From Egibacteraceae bacterium (GTDB lineage Bacteria > Actinomycetota > Nitriliruptoria > Euzebyales > Egibacteraceae), in assembly GCA_040905805.1 (NCBI GenBank), contig JBBDQS010000034.1:1-41901 (forward strand): DNA of 41,901 nt. Reading direction: 5' to 3'. The notes below the pieces were generated by a model, which was not told where the DNA came from, did not search any database, and saw only the letters and a list, made by a program, of their open reading frames with translations. Position numbers and translations under genes: made by a program. This document shows positions 16,596-25,374 of this stretch, piece after piece; the first letter of the stretch is position 1; each line of letters begins with the position of its first letter.

Positions 16596-19118
16596 TCAGT
16601 TGCAGATGACGCTGGAGTGCGCCTCGGCGACGACGATGTCGGCTCCCTCACTGTCGAGCAGGTCCACGCGCAGACCGCGCACGGTGAACCCGTGGCCCTC
16701 ACCCGCCTCGTCGGGGATCACCTCGTTGATCCACACCTCGGCGACACCGGGGATCACGATGTTGGTGTTGGGCGGCGGGTCCAGGGGCAGCTCCACACCG
16801 GCGACCGTGACGTTGACGAACTGCGAGCCCTCCATGGCCTCCTCGAACGTGCCCTCGTCGGGGCACGTCGACGTCGAGATCGTCCGGATCGCGTCAGCGG
16901 TGACCAACGGCTCCTCGTCGAGGGGGTCCCCCGAGAGGATCTCCAGGTCGGTGACCGCCGCCTCGCCTTGCGCGAAGCCGAGGTCGAGGTCGCCTCTGGC
17001 GAACACCTCGATCACCTCGGCCTCCACCAGCGGCTGCAGCGGCAGCCCCCCCAGCACCTCGTCGGTCTCCTCGGCCTGACGCGGCTCGGGCAGCGCGATC
17101 GCCACGCTCGGCTCCTCGTCGAGCAGGTGCAGCCCCAGCAGGGTCACGTCCAACCCGAACGCGCTCGCGGTCAACGACTCCGCCCCGACCGGATCCAGCC
17201 ACGTTTTGGTGGCCACGATGTTGGGCTCGGCGCCCACCACCGGGACACCGACGAACTGGATGCCCGCGGTGCCCGCGTCGGTGTCGGTGACCTGGCAGGT
17301 GCCCTCGTCGGGCGCGCAGATCACGATGCGGTCCACCGCCTCGGCGTCGTGGCTGTAGGTGAAGGTGGCCACCCCATCCCCGTCGGTGGTGACCGTTGCC
17401 GACTCCACCGGACCCGAGAACGTCGCGTCGGCGGTCTCCGCCCGGTACACCTCGAAGCGGATCGCGGCGCCCTCCACCAACTCGTCCTCGAAGCGGGCGG
17501 TGGCCGTCAGCGTGTGGTCCGCACCCAGCGGGTTGACCGCATTCAGCTCACCATCACCGAGCTCGATCTCGTCCACCGGCGGCACGTCCTGCCACGTCTT
17601 GGTGGCCACGATGCTGGGCTCGGCGCCCACCACCGGGACACCGACGAACTGGGTCCCCGCGGTGACGGGATCGGTGTCGGTCACCTGGCAGGTGCCCTCC
17701 TCGGGCGCGCAGACCACGATGCGGTCCACCGCTTCGGCGTCGTGGCTGTAGGTGAACGTGGCCACCCCATCCCCGTCGGTGGTGACCGTCGCCGACTCCA
17801 CCGGACCCGAGAACGTCGCGTCGGCGGTCTCCGCCCGGTACACCTCGAAGCGGATCGCGGCGCCGGCGACCGTCTCGCCATCGACATCACGGGCGGTGGC
17901 CGTCAGCGTGTGGTCCGCACCCAGCGGGTTGACCGCGTTCAGCTGACCATCACCGAGCTCGATCTCGTCGACCGGGGGCGGCTCGACCCACGTCTTGGTC
18001 GCCGTGTCGGACACCCGTGCGTCGGCGTCGGGATCCCCGGTGAACTGGATGTCCTCGGTCTCCGCGTCGGTGTCGACGACCTCGCAGGTCTCCTCGGGGC
18101 GCACCGGACACGCCACGATCACGTCCTCGACGGGCTCACCCGGGCCGGTGTAGGAAAAGCCCGACTGCCCCTGGCTGTCGGTGCGCTGCTCGCCCTGCTC
18201 CACCGGCCCGCTGAACACGCCCTCACCGGTGTCGCGGTAGACCTCGAAGCGCACGTTGGCGTCGGCCAGCAGCGCTGCCTCGTCGTCGCGGACCGTCGCG
18301 GTCACCGTGTGCTGGGTCCCCACCGGGTTGGTCGCCGTCGCCGGGGTGAGGTCAAGCGTCTCCGCCCGGTCCTCCGCCGGGATCAGCGGGCCCTCCCGCA
18401 GCGCGGCCAGCAACCGCACCAGGAACGACGCCATCTGGTCGCGCCGCGTGGCCGTGCCCGGCTCGTAGGTCCCCGCCGTGCGCCCGATCGTCAGGTTCAG
18501 CGCCCGTGCCCCGTTGATGTTGCGGGCATGCACGTTGCTCGCCGGCACATCGGTGAACGGCCCGCTGTCCCGCTGCAGGTTCTCCAGCGGCACGTCCTCG
18601 ATGAACGACGCCGCCCGCAAGATGAACGAGGCGATCTGATCACGCCGCAGCGGCAACGACGGGCTGTAGGTCGTGGAGGTCGTGCCCGCGGTGATCCCGG
18701 TCGCGGCGAGGATGTTGATGTTGTCCTCGTGGACGTTGCCCGAGATGTCGGTGAAGCCCTGGTCGCTGGCCGGGGGCAGATCCACATCCGCCGCCCGCAA
18801 CGTGCGCACCATGAACGACGCGAACTGGTCACGCTGCACCTGCGTGCTCGGCCGGAAGCTCCGATCCGCGAAACCCAGCGCGATGTCGTTGTTGTACGCG
18901 CAGTCCACGTTCAACCGGTGCGCCTCGGGGACCTGCAGCCGGTCGGTGAACGGCGCCGGAGGGTTGACCTCGTCAGGACACGCATCCTGCGGGTTCTCCA
19001 CCGGCTCAGGCTGCGCCAACCCCACCATCGGCAGCAACGACACCGCCATAAGCGCCGCGGCCACCGCCGCCACGCCCCGCCACCGGTACCAACCCGCCAC
19101 ACTCGTCTGCTGTGTCAT
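16596..19118 (-). CDS. SLH-domain surface protein with three Ig-like domains (long paralogue)
   Basis: Secreted S-layer-type protein, 840 residues, same plan as the 14668-16422 gene. It has a signal peptide (ending MVGLAQ), three SLH repeats (about 45-230), Ig-like domains (about 253-378, 383-512, 513-642) and the choice-of-anchor-P-like C-terminal domain (about 645-840). Ig-like domain 1 matches that of the paralogue; domains 2 and 3 are near-identical copies with a 393-bp period. SLH repeats probably bind pyruvylated secondary wall polymer; the Ig stalk length differs between the paralogues. ATG start with GGAGG 7 nt upstream. The 156-nt gap after the Trp-associated membrane gene holds alternative hairpins and possibly its own promoter. 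Confidence 0.88.
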   Translation of the reverse strand: MTQQTSVAGWYRWRGVAAVAAALMAVSLLPMVGLAQPEPVENPQDACPDEVNPPAPFTDRLQVPEAHRLNVDCAYNNDIALGFADRSFRPSTQVQRDQFASFMVRTLRAADVDLPPASDQGFTDISGNVHEDNINILAATGITAGTTSTTYSPSLPLRRDQIASFILRAASFIEDVPLENLQRDSGPFTDVPASNVHARNINGARALNLTIGRTAGTYEPGTATRRDQMASFLVRLLAALREGPLIPAEDRAETLDLTPATATNPVGTQHTVTATVRDDEAALLADANVRFEVYRDTGEGVFSGPVEQGEQRTDSQGQSGFSYTGPGEPVEDVIVACPVRPEETCEVVDTDAETEDIQFTGDPDADARVSDTATKTWVEPPPVDEIELGDGQLNAVNPLGADHTLTATARDVDGETVAGAAIRFEVYRAETADATFSGPVESATVTTDGDGVATFTYSHDAEAVDRIVVCAPEEGTCQVTDTDPVTAGTQFVGVPVVGAEPSIVATKTWQDVPPVDEIELGDGELNAVNPLGADHTLTATARFEDELVEGAAIRFEVYRAETADATFSGPVESATVTTDGDGVATFTYSHDAEAVDRIVICAPDEGTCQVTDTDAGTAGIQFVGVPVVGAEPNIVATKTWLDPVGAESLTASAFGLDVTLLGLHLLDEEPSVAIALPEPRQAEETDEVLGGLPLQPLVEAEVIEVFARGDLDLGFAQGEAAVTDLEILSGDPLDEEPLVTADAIRTISTSTCPDEGTFEEAMEGSQFVNVTVAGVELPLDPPPNTNIVIPGVAEVWINEVIPDEAGEGHGFTVRGLRVDLLDSEGADIVVAEAHSSVICN
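16602..17092. repeat. 491-bp direct repeat, copy 2 (C-terminal domain)
   Basis: Partner of 14686-15176, same orientation, no mismatch found on line-by-line comparison. Confidence 0.95.
17197..17982. repeat. Two tandem 393-bp units encoding Ig-like domains 3 and 2
   Basis: Sequence at 17209 recurs at 17602, and the block at about 17360-17470 recurs at about 17753-17863, a constant 393-bp (131-codon) period. Stretches of about 60 bp or more are identical, with scattered differences elsewhere. This is an internal duplication of one Ig-like module. Confidence 0.85.
18508..18921. repeat. 414-bp direct repeat, copy 2 (SLH region)
   Basis: Partner of 15815-16228, same orientation, no mismatch found. 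Confidence 0.95.
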
Positions 19119-19234
19119 CCTCGGTCCTCCAACTCGCTCACCAGGGCTGCCCGCACATGACCGCGAGACGGGCCGGGAGAAACTCCTGCTCGACGCTCCT
19201 AACGCCCGAGCCGCCGATGCGTGACGCCCGATGC

Positions 19235-19261
19235 CCCCCGAAAGGGGGATTCATGATCCCC
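19235..19261. promoter_or_regulatory. Alternative hairpins upstream of the long SLH gene
   Basis: CCCCC-GAAA-GGGGG (19235-19248) and GGGGAT-TCATG-ATCCCC (19245-19261) share the central G-run, so they exclude each other. They lie 14 nt beyond the Trp-associated gene's stop and over 110 nt before the SLH gene start. They could be a terminator or a switchable leader. Confidence 0.45.
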
Positions 19262-19274
19262 TATAGGTGGGATG

Positions 19275-19784
19275 TCATGGTTCGTCGCTGGCGAGCCCCC
19301 AATCACCCTGGTCCTGGCCGGCGGCCCCGTCGATCGAGTACCGGTCGCCGAGCGCCGGCGGCGGCGCCGGGCGGCGCCACGCCACGACCCCGGCGCCGGC
19401 GATGGCCACCGCTCCGAGGCCGGCGACCCACGGCGCGGTGGTCAGGCGTCCGGGTGCATCCAGCGCGCGGACGACGCCGACGGCGACCACGACGACCGTC
19501 ACCGTTCCGACCAGGCACAGCAGCGCACCGAGCACGCGCCGCCCGCGCCCACGCGCCACAATCAACCCCAGCCCACCGAGGACGGCGAGCACCCCCGCCG
19601 CGATCCCCCTTGCGGCCAGCGCGATACCCGCCGTGCCCTCGGGCTCGGCCAGGGGCACGCCCCCGACCTCGCGGACCTGTTCGGTCACCACCCAGTTGCC
19701 GCTCGTCGCGCCGACCAGGAGCAGCCCGCCGATCACCGCCAGACCGACGGCCAGCGGGGGGAACGTCGTTCCATTCACCGTCAC
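19275..19784 (-). CDS. Tryptophan-operon-associated membrane protein
   Basis: 169 residues with four hydrophobic helices (LAVGLAVIGGLLLVGATSG first), a conserved-looking TSGNWV segment and a polar C-terminal tail. Size, topology and position directly after trpE match the actinobacterial Trp_oprn_chp family (PF09534), whose function is unknown. GTG at 19784 overlaps the trpE stop as GTGA, so it is translationally coupled. In many actinobacteria trpC follows closely; here two surface-protein genes intervene. Confidence 0.85.
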   Translation of the reverse strand: MTVNGTTFPPLAVGLAVIGGLLLVGATSGNWVVTEQVREVGGVPLAEPEGTAGIALAARGIAAGVLAVLGGLGLIVARGRGRRVLGALLCLVGTVTVVVVAVGVVRALDAPGRLTTAPWVAGLGAVAIAGAGVVAWRRPAPPPALGDRYSIDGAAGQDQGDWGLASDEP

Positions 19785-21301
19785 CGCCCGCGGACGGTCG
19801 GCCCGGCCATCAGCCGCTCGGCGGCCCGGACAGCGGCGAGCAGCGCCATCGCCTTGTCCTGCGTCTCCGCGTACTCCTGTTCCGGGACGCTGTCGGCGAC
19901 CACGCCGGCACCGGCCTGCACGTGGGCCCGCCCGCCGGTGAGCACGAGCGTGCGTATCGCGATGCACAGGTCGACGTTGCCGGCGAGGTCGAGGTAGCCG
20001 ATCCCCCCACCGTAGAGACCCCGCCGCGTGCCCTCCAGCTCGTCGATGATCTCCATCGCGCGGACCTTCGGCGCCCCGGTCAGGGTGCCTGCCGGGAACG
20101 TCGCCCGCAGCACGTCCACGGGGCCGACGCCGCGGCGCACCGTGCCGGTCACCCGCGAGGAGATGTGCATGACGTGGCTGTACCGCACGACCTCCATGAA
20201 GTCCGCGACGCGCACTGAGGCGGTCTCGCAGACCCGACCGAGGTCGTTGCGGGCGAGGTCGACGAGCATGACGTGCTCGGCCCGCTCCTTCTCGTCGGCG
20301 AGCAGGGACCGGCCCAGCTGGATGTCCTCCTCATCGGTCGCCCCTCGCGGCCGCGAACCCGCGATCGGCCAGATCGAGGCGGTGCAGCCCTGCACCCGCA
20401 CCAGCGCCTCCGGTGAGGAGCCCACGACCTGCAGGTCCCCGTAGTCGAACAGGTACAGGTACGGCGACGGGTTGATGACGCGCAGCACGCGGTAGACGGC
20501 GAACGCGTCCACGTCGGTCTCCAGCGAGAACCGCTGGGACGGCACCACCTGGAAGATGTCACCGGCCCGGATGTGCTCCTTCGCGGACTCGACGGCGCCC
20601 AGGTACTGCTCCTTGCTCATGTTCGCGGCGGCGTCCGCGACCGAGGTCGCCTCGGGCGGCGCGGCGGGCGGCGCATGGACCTGACCCCCGAGCATCGCGA
20701 TCAGGCGTTCGGAGTCCACCACCGCCTGGTCGTACTGCCGCCCCGGGTCGTCGCCGACCAGGATGTTGGACACCACGAGCAGGCGCTGGCGCAGATGGTC
20801 GAACGCCACCAGCTGTCCGGGGAACATCAGGCGCACGTCGTCCATGCCGAGGTCGTCGACCGTGCCGTCGGGCAGCGCCTCGATGTAGCGCACCACGTCG
20901 TAGCCGAGGTAGCCGACCGCACCGGCGAACAGCGGCGGGAGCCCGGCCAGCTCCGGCGCCCGCAGCGTCCCCATCAGCGCCTCCAACGTCGCCAGGGGGT
21001 CGCCCGTCTCGGCCGCCTCCCGAGCGGTCGGCGGGGCTGTCCCCTCCAGGCGCACCATGCCCCCGCGGGCGGACATGGTGAGGAATGGCCGCAGACCGAT
21101 GAACGAGTAGCGCCCCCAGCGCTCGCCGTGCTCGACGGACTCGAGCAGGAAGGTCGGCCCTTCGACGCCGCGGAGCCGGTCGTACACCGCCACCGGTGTC
21201 TGCAGGTCGGCGAGCACCTCGCGCCACACCGGCACGACCGCATGGGTGCGGGCGAGGTCGACGACCTCGTCACGCCCCGGCCGATAGGGCGCGGCCGTCA
21301 C
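19781..21301 (-). CDS. trpE: Anthranilate synthase component I
   Basis: Converts chorismate to anthranilate using ammonia from the TrpG subunit (not in the window). 506 residues. The N-terminal LLES (in [13 protein letters not shown]) is the tryptophan feedback-binding motif, so end-product inhibition is expected. The chorismate-binding domain has [33 protein letters not shown] and [23 protein letters not shown] at 21301 overlaps the hisI stop (GTGA), joining the his and trp parts of the cluster. There is no room for a Trp attenuator in front of it. Confidence 0.96.
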   Translation of the reverse strand: MTAAPYRPGRDEVVDLARTHAVVPVWREVLADLQTPVAVYDRLRGVEGPTFLLESVEHGERWGRYSFIGLRPFLTMSARGGMVRLEGTAPPTAREAAETGDPLATLEALMGTLRAPELAGLPPLFAGAVGYLGYDVVRYIEALPDGTVDDLGMDDVRLMFPGQLVAFDHLRQRLLVVSNILVGDDPGRQYDQAVVDSERLIAMLGGQVHAPPAAPPEATSVADAAANMSKEQYLGAVESAKEHIRAGDIFQVVPSQRFSLETDVDAFAVYRVLRVINPSPYLYLFDYGDLQVVGSSPEALVRVQGCTASIWPIAGSRPRGATDEEDIQLGRSLLADEKERAEHVMLVDLARNDLGRVCETASVRVADFMEVVRYSHVMHISSRVTGTVRRGVGPVDVLRATFPAGTLTGAPKVRAMEIIDELEGTRRGLYGGGIGYLDLAGNVDLCIAIRTLVLTGGRAHVQAGAGVVADSVPEQEYAETQDKAMALLAAVRAAERLMAGPTVRGR

Positions 21302-21630
21302 GGGGCGGTGACCGGCTGGTGGAAGCAGCTGCGGGCGCCGGTGTGGCAGGCCCCCGGTCCCTGCTGGTCCACCGCGACCAGCACCACGTCGGCATCGCAG
21401 TCGGCGGTCACCGCCACGACCCGCTGGGTGTTCCCGCTGGTCTCGCCCTTGTGCCAGCGCTCACCGCGGCTGCGCGACCAGAAGACGGTCTCGCCGCCGC
21501 GCAGGGTCTCGGTGAGCGTGTCCTCGGTCATCCACGCGACCATGAGGACCTCGCCGGTGTCGTGTTGCTGGACGACCGCGGGGATGAGCCCTCGATCGTC
21601 GTAGCGCAGACGGGCAGGTTCGCAGACCAT
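21298..21630 (-). CDS. hisI: Phosphoribosyl-AMP cyclohydrolase
   Basis: Opens the adenine ring of phosphoribosyl-AMP in histidine synthesis. 110 residues, cyclohydrolase only, without a fused HisE domain. Motifs are [32 protein letters not shown] and the metal-binding [21 protein letters not shown]. The ATG at 21630 is the natural family start, although the frame stays open upstream. A TACGCT box 8 nt before the ATG suggests a leaderless internal promoter after the surface-protein gene. Confidence 0.95.
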   Translation of the reverse strand: MVCEPARLRYDDRGLIPAVVQQHDTGEVLMVAWMTEDTLTETLRGGETVFWSRSRGERWHKGETSGNTQRVVAVTADCDADVVLVAVDQQGPGACHTGARSCFHQPVTAP

Positions 21631-21638
21631 GGGTCGCA

Positions 21639-21644
21639 AGCGTA
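21639..21644 (-). promoter_or_regulatory. Putative -10 box of hisI (leaderless)
   Basis: TACGCT on the minus strand ends 8 nt before the hisI ATG, with no ribosome site between. It lies in the 47-nt gap after the CWB2/RlpA gene. Confidence 0.3.
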
Positions 21645-21677
21645 GCCGTCCCGCAGTCGTGGCGGTCCCGGCCCGGC

Positions 21678-23105
21678 CTACCGTCCGCCGCGGCTCGGAT
21701 GGGTGACCCCGGGGCCGGACGCGTCGGAAGCGCTGGCGGCAGTGGCGCCGTGGGACGCAAGGACCTCGCCGCGGACGGGGGCCAGCCCCGCCCCGCGGAA
21801 GCCCAGGACCGCCGCCGCGTGCTCCGACAGGTCGATCACGCGCCCGTCGATGTACGGACCCCGGTCGTTGATGCGGACCGTCACCTGCGCCCCGTTGTGC
21901 AGGTTCGTCACGCGCACGTTCGTGTTGCAGGGCAGGCTGGGGTGGGCGGCGGTGCGGGCCCCCGGGTCGAAGGGCTCCCCGCATGCCGTGGTCCGTCCGG
22001 CGAACGCCCCGCCGTACCAGCTGGCCTGCCCTTCGAACGCCCCGACCACCACAGGGGACGGCGGTGGCGGCGGTGGCGGCTCGGGACGCGGGGCGCCCTG
22101 CAGCGCCGCCGCCACCTGCTGGACCACGAGGTCCTCGACCGCCTCGGATCCCCCGACGGTGACGGCGCCGGAGAGGCGGTCGCGGTGGTCGCGCAGCCAC
22201 TGGTCCGTGCCCGGGTTCAGGGCTTCCCCGGGAACCAGGAGGACCAGGCCCTCGACCACCGCGGCGAGGGGCGCCGCGACCAGCGCGTCGGGGAACGCCT
22301 CCCCCGAGGCCATGACCAGGGGGCCCGCCCCGTCGGGCATGCGGTCCAGCGCCCGTTCGGCGAAGGCCGCCGAGGTGAGGTACCGGGACCGGCCCGCGAC
22401 GCGCTCGACGGGGTAGCCCACGTCGCGCAGACGGCGCTCCACGGCGGGTGACAGAGATCCGGTACCGCCCGCGATCAGCACGCGCGTGGCGCCGAGGTCG
22501 CGAAGGCCGCGTTCGACGTCCGGTGACAGGCGATCGAACCGGGTCAGAAGGACCGGGATGCGATCCGGGCCACCGGCCAGCGCTCCCGCCGCCAGGGCGT
22601 CGGGCCAGGAGCGGTCCGCCACCGGATGCCGGCCGGGCGCCACCACGACCTCCCCGGTCATCGACGCACCGGCCGCGACCGCGGCCCGCCGGGCGGTCGC
22701 GTAGCGGTGCTCGCCTGCGAGCCGGGTGACGTCCTGCCCCGCGTCCGCCAGCTGCGCGGCGACGGCGGAGGACACGGCGTGCTCTCCTCCGACGACCCAG
22801 ACCTTCGTGACCCCGAGCCGCCCGAGCTCGGCTGCCACGGCTGCCGGCAGCCGGTCGCGCGCGGTGAGCAGGATCGGTCCCTCGACGCGGGCGGCCAGGG
22901 CCGTCGAGGCGACCGCGTCGGCAAACGTGTCGGCGGTGGCCAGCACGGCCTGGTCGGCCGTCTCCCAGTACGTCTGAGAGACGGCCACCGCGGTCGCGAT
23001 CCGATCATGCCCCTGGGTGCGCTGCACGGTCTGCGCAGCGGCGGAGACGATCAGCATGCCCGTGAGGGCCACACCAGCCGCGAGCACGGCAGCGTGACGA
23101 AGCAC
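21678..23105 (-). CDS. Secreted protein: three cell-wall-binding repeats plus RlpA-like domain
   Basis: 475 residues. Signal peptide ([15 protein letters not shown], ending SAAAQ), then three cell-wall-binding-2 repeats (about 25-305; each with DxFADA/WPDALA/FPDALV and VxxVGG/IAGG/VGG elements). A Pro-rich linker (about 325-340) leads to a C-terminal RlpA-type double-psi beta barrel (about 345-435: [39 protein letters not shown]). RlpA proteins act on peptidoglycan as lytic transglycosylases or bind it. Cys in TTACGE and in LPCNTN could form a disulfide. GTG at 23105 has GGAAGGG upstream; the open frame before it is not protein-like. It sits between hisF and hisI, splitting the histidine genes. 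Confidence 0.88.
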   Translation of the reverse strand: MLRHAAVLAAGVALTGMLIVSAAAQTVQRTQGHDRIATAVAVSQTYWETADQAVLATADTFADAVASTALAARVEGPILLTARDRLPAAVAAELGRLGVTKVWVVGGEHAVSSAVAAQLADAGQDVTRLAGEHRYATARRAAVAAGASMTGEVVVAPGRHPVADRSWPDALAAGALAGGPDRIPVLLTRFDRLSPDVERGLRDLGATRVLIAGGTGSLSPAVERRLRDVGYPVERVAGRSRYLTSAAFAERALDRMPDGAGPLVMASGEAFPDALVAAPLAAVVEGLVLLVPGEALNPGTDQWLRDHRDRLSGAVTVGGSEAVEDLVVQQVAAALQGAPRPEPPPPPPPSPVVVGAFEGQASWYGGAFAGRTTACGEPFDPGARTAAHPSLPCNTNVRVTNLHNGAQVTVRINDRGPYIDGRVIDLSEHAAAVLGFRGAGLAPVRGEVLASHGATAASASDASGPGVTHPSRGGR

Positions 23106-23167
23106 GAGGGACCCTTCCGAGTGGGTGATGGCCGAGGAGCGGTGACTGGGCCAGGGTTCACTCTGCC

Positions 23168-23204
23168 CAGACGCTCGGCCGGCGAACCATCCGGCGCCCG
23201 TCTG
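23168..23204. other. Two-part hairpin between hisF and the CWB2/RlpA gene
   Basis: Outer arms CAGACG/CGTCTG (23168-23173 and 23199-23204) enclose inner arms GCCGG/CCGGC (23178-23182 and 23191-23195). It lies 11 nt past the hisF stop and about 60 nt before the next GTG. It may be a terminator/attenuator separating hisF from the surface gene, or a leader structure. Confidence 0.5.
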
Positions 23205-23214
23205 CCGGCGCGGA

Positions 23215-23982
23215 TCAGCGCCGGACGGGAAGCCCGGCGGCGGCCATCGCGTCCTTGACCTCGTGGATGCGCACCTCGCCGAAGTGGAAGATCGACGCGG
23301 CGAGGACCGCCGAGGCATGTCCGTCGCGCACGCCGGCCACCATGTCGGCCGCGCTGCCCACCCCGCCCGAGGCGACGATGGGCACGTTCACGACAGCGGT
23401 CACGACCCGGAGCTGCTCGAGGTCGAACCCTGCTCTGGTCCCGTCGCGATCGATCGAGTTCAGCACGAGCTCCCCCGCTCCCCGCTGCTCGCACTCGACG
23501 GCCCACTCCACCAGGTCCCGCCCCGTCGGCGTGCGCCCACCATGGATGAAGACCTCCCACCCGGTCGCCGGCGGCGGCCGGCGCCGGGCATCGATGGACG
23601 CGACGACGCACTGGCTGCCGAACGCGTCGGCGGCTTCGCTCAACACCTCCGGGCGCTGCGGGGCGGCCGTGTTGAACGACACCTTGTCCGCTCCTGCCCG
23701 CAGGAGCCGGCGGGCGTCGTCGACGGTGCGGACCCCACCGCCCACCGTCAAGGGGATGAACACCTGCTCAGCCGTCGCAGCGACGACGTCGTAGATGGTC
23801 TCCCGCCGGTCCGACGAGGCGGTGATGTCGTAGAACACGAGCTCGTCGGCCCCTTCGGCGTCGTAGGCCCGAGCGAGCTCGACCGGGTCGCCGGCGTCCC
23901 GGAGCTCCACGAACTGGATGCCCTTCACCACCCGGCCGCCGTGCACGTCGAGGCATGGGACCACCCGCGCGGCCAAGGTCAT
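23215..23982 (-). CDS. hisF: Imidazole glycerol phosphate synthase, cyclase subunit
   Basis: With HisH, makes imidazole-glycerol phosphate and AICAR. 255 residues, (beta/alpha)8 barrel. Catalytic Asp is in [15 protein letters not shown] and the second in [14 protein letters not shown]. Phosphate sites are LTVGGGVRT and [13 protein letters not shown]. Overlaps hisA by 4 nt (ATGA). Confidence 0.97.
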   Translation of the reverse strand: MTLAARVVPCLDVHGGRVVKGIQFVELRDAGDPVELARAYDAEGADELVFYDITASSDRRETIYDVVAATAEQVFIPLTVGGGVRTVDDARRLLRAGADKVSFNTAAPQRPEVLSEAADAFGSQCVVASIDARRRPPPATGWEVFIHGGRTPTGRDLVEWAVECEQRGAGELVLNSIDRDGTRAGFDLEQLRVVTAVVNVPIVASGGVGSAADMVAGVRDGHASAVLAASIFHFGEVRIHEVKDAMAAAGLPVRR

Positions 23983-24713
23983 CCCCGTTGCCCCCGCACG
24001 GCGGCCAGGGCGTCTTCGAGCGTGAACCGGTCGGCGTAGAGGGCTTTGCCGACGATCACCGCGTCGACACGCTCGTGCGCGTCGGCCAGGACCTGGAGGT
24101 CGTCGAGGCTCGACACCCCGCCGCTGGCGGTCACCCGCGCCGAGGTCGCCTCGGCCACCTCGGCCAGGCGGGCCACGTTCGGGCCCGTGAGCATCCCGTC
24201 ACGGGCGATGTCGGTGAACACGAACCGCGAGACGCCCATGACCGTGAAGGTGTGCAGCGCGTCGAAGAGGTTGCCCGACTCGGTGGTCCACCCCCGTGCC
24301 TTCAGCGTCGTGCCGTCTGCGTCCAGGCCCACCGCGACCCGGTCACCGTGCTCGGCGACGGCGGCCGCCACGAACGAGGGCTCCTCCAGCGCCATGGTCC
24401 CGATGATCACGCGGCTGGCGCCGTAGCGGATCGAGTCGTCCAGGTCCGCCATGGAGCGGATCCCACCGGAGGCCTGCACGGGGACCCCGGTCGCCTCCAC
24501 GATCCGGGCGATCAGGTGGCGGTTGCGCGGGTCGCCGTGGAAGGCGGCGTCGAGGTCGACGACGTGCAACCACTCCGCGCCGGCCTGGACCCAGCGCATC
24601 GCCGCGGCGACGGGGTCGGCGTCGTAGACGGTGGTGGAGTCCTCGCGGCCTTGGACCAACCGCACCGCCCGACCGTCCTGGATGTCCACGGCCGGGTACA
24701 GGGTGAAGCTCAC
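23979..24713 (-). CDS. priA: ProFAR isomerase, probably bifunctional HisA/TrpF (PriA)
   Basis: Isomerises ProFAR in histidine synthesis; the actinobacterial PriA form also isomerises phosphoribosyl-anthranilate in tryptophan synthesis. 244 residues with catalytic Asp10 ([17 protein letters not shown]) and the second Asp in FTDIARDG. PriA hallmarks are Arg18 and Arg140-Gly-Trp142 ([13 protein letters not shown]), matching Mycobacterium PriA Arg19, Arg143 and Trp145. No trpF is seen in this his-trp cluster, which fits a dual role. GTG start with AAAGGA 7 nt upstream; 31 nt after hisH. Confidence 0.9.
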   Translation of the reverse strand: MSFTLYPAVDIQDGRAVRLVQGREDSTTVYDADPVAAAMRWVQAGAEWLHVVDLDAAFHGDPRNRHLIARIVEATGVPVQASGGIRSMADLDDSIRYGASRVIIGTMALEEPSFVAAAVAEHGDRVAVGLDADGTTLKARGWTTESGNLFDALHTFTVMGVSRFVFTDIARDGMLTGPNVARLAEVAEATSARVTASGGVSSLDDLQVLADAHERVDAVIVGKALYADRFTLEDALAAVRGQRG

Positions 24714-24744
24714 GAACGGATCCTTTCGGGGCGTGCAGCGCGGG

Positions 24745-25374
24745 TCATGCGGTGCGGTCCCGGCGCTCGATGCCGCCGACCCAGTTGGTCAGGAGTGCGG
24801 CGCCCACCATGCTGGACTTCTCGGGGTGGAACTGGGTCGCCACCACGCTGTCCACCCGCACGATCGCCGCGAGGGCCACCCCATAGGTGGTGGTGGCGAC
24901 CACATGCTCGTCGACCGCCTCGGAGTAGTAGGAGTGCACGAAGTAGGCGTGGGCCCCAGCCAAGCCCTCCATCAGGGGGTCGACCCGTGCGGGCTCGAGT
25001 GTGTTCCAGCCCATGTGCGGCACGATCACGTCATCCGGCAGCCGGCGCACCGTCCCGGGCAACAGCCCCAGGCCGGCGACGTCGGGGTCCTCGTCGCTGC
25101 CCTCGTAGAGGATCTGCATGCCGACGCACACGCCGAGCAGTGGGCGGCTGTCCGCGACCCAGTCCCGGGCCAGGGTCTCCAGGCCCTCCTGCCGGAAGCG
25201 GCGGACACACTGGCCGAAGCGGCCCACGCCGGGCACCACAAGGGCGTCGGCTGCGAGAGCCGCCTCGGCCGAGTCCGTCACGAACGCGTCCCCGCCGGCA
25301 CGGACCAGCGCCTTCTCCATCGAGTGCAGGTTGCCCGCGCGGTAGTCGAGCACCGCGATCCGCGGACGCCTCAC
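24745..25374 (-). CDS. hisH: Imidazole glycerol phosphate synthase, glutamine amidotransferase subunit
   Basis: Supplies ammonia to HisF from glutamine, 209 residues. The class I amidotransferase triad is visible: nucleophile Cys in LLGVCVGMQILYEGS, then His and Glu in TQFHPEKSS. The start MRRPRIAVLDYRAGNL is typical. Overlaps hisB by 4 nt (ATGA). Confidence 0.97.
   Translation of the reverse strand: MRRPRIAVLDYRAGNLHSMEKALVRAGGDAFVTDSAEAALAADALVVPGVGRFGQCVRRFRQEGLETLARDWVADSRPLLGVCVGMQILYEGSDEDPDVAGLGLLPGTVRRLPDDVIVPHMGWNTLEPARVDPLMEGLAGAHAYFVHSYYSEAVDEHVVATTTYGVALAAIVRVDSVVATQFHPEKSSMVGAALLTNWVGGIERRDRTA

Noticed and set aside
14530-19160. Two very long plus-strand open frames (849 and 879 codons) opposite the SLH genes
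   Set aside because: They mirror the SLH genes, are His/Arg/Val-rich, and resemble each other only because the genes beneath are duplicated. The minus-strand products have signal peptides, SLH repeats and good ribosome sites.
19119-19274. The small HGxxPAAW-type gene often found between the Trp membrane gene and trpC
   Set aside because: No reading frame with that motif exists here or in 14580-14667.
23106-23214. c-di-AMP (ydaO-type) riboswitch before the cell-wall gene
   Set aside because: The gap is short and I could not match the conserved core sequences; only a two-part hairpin is evident.
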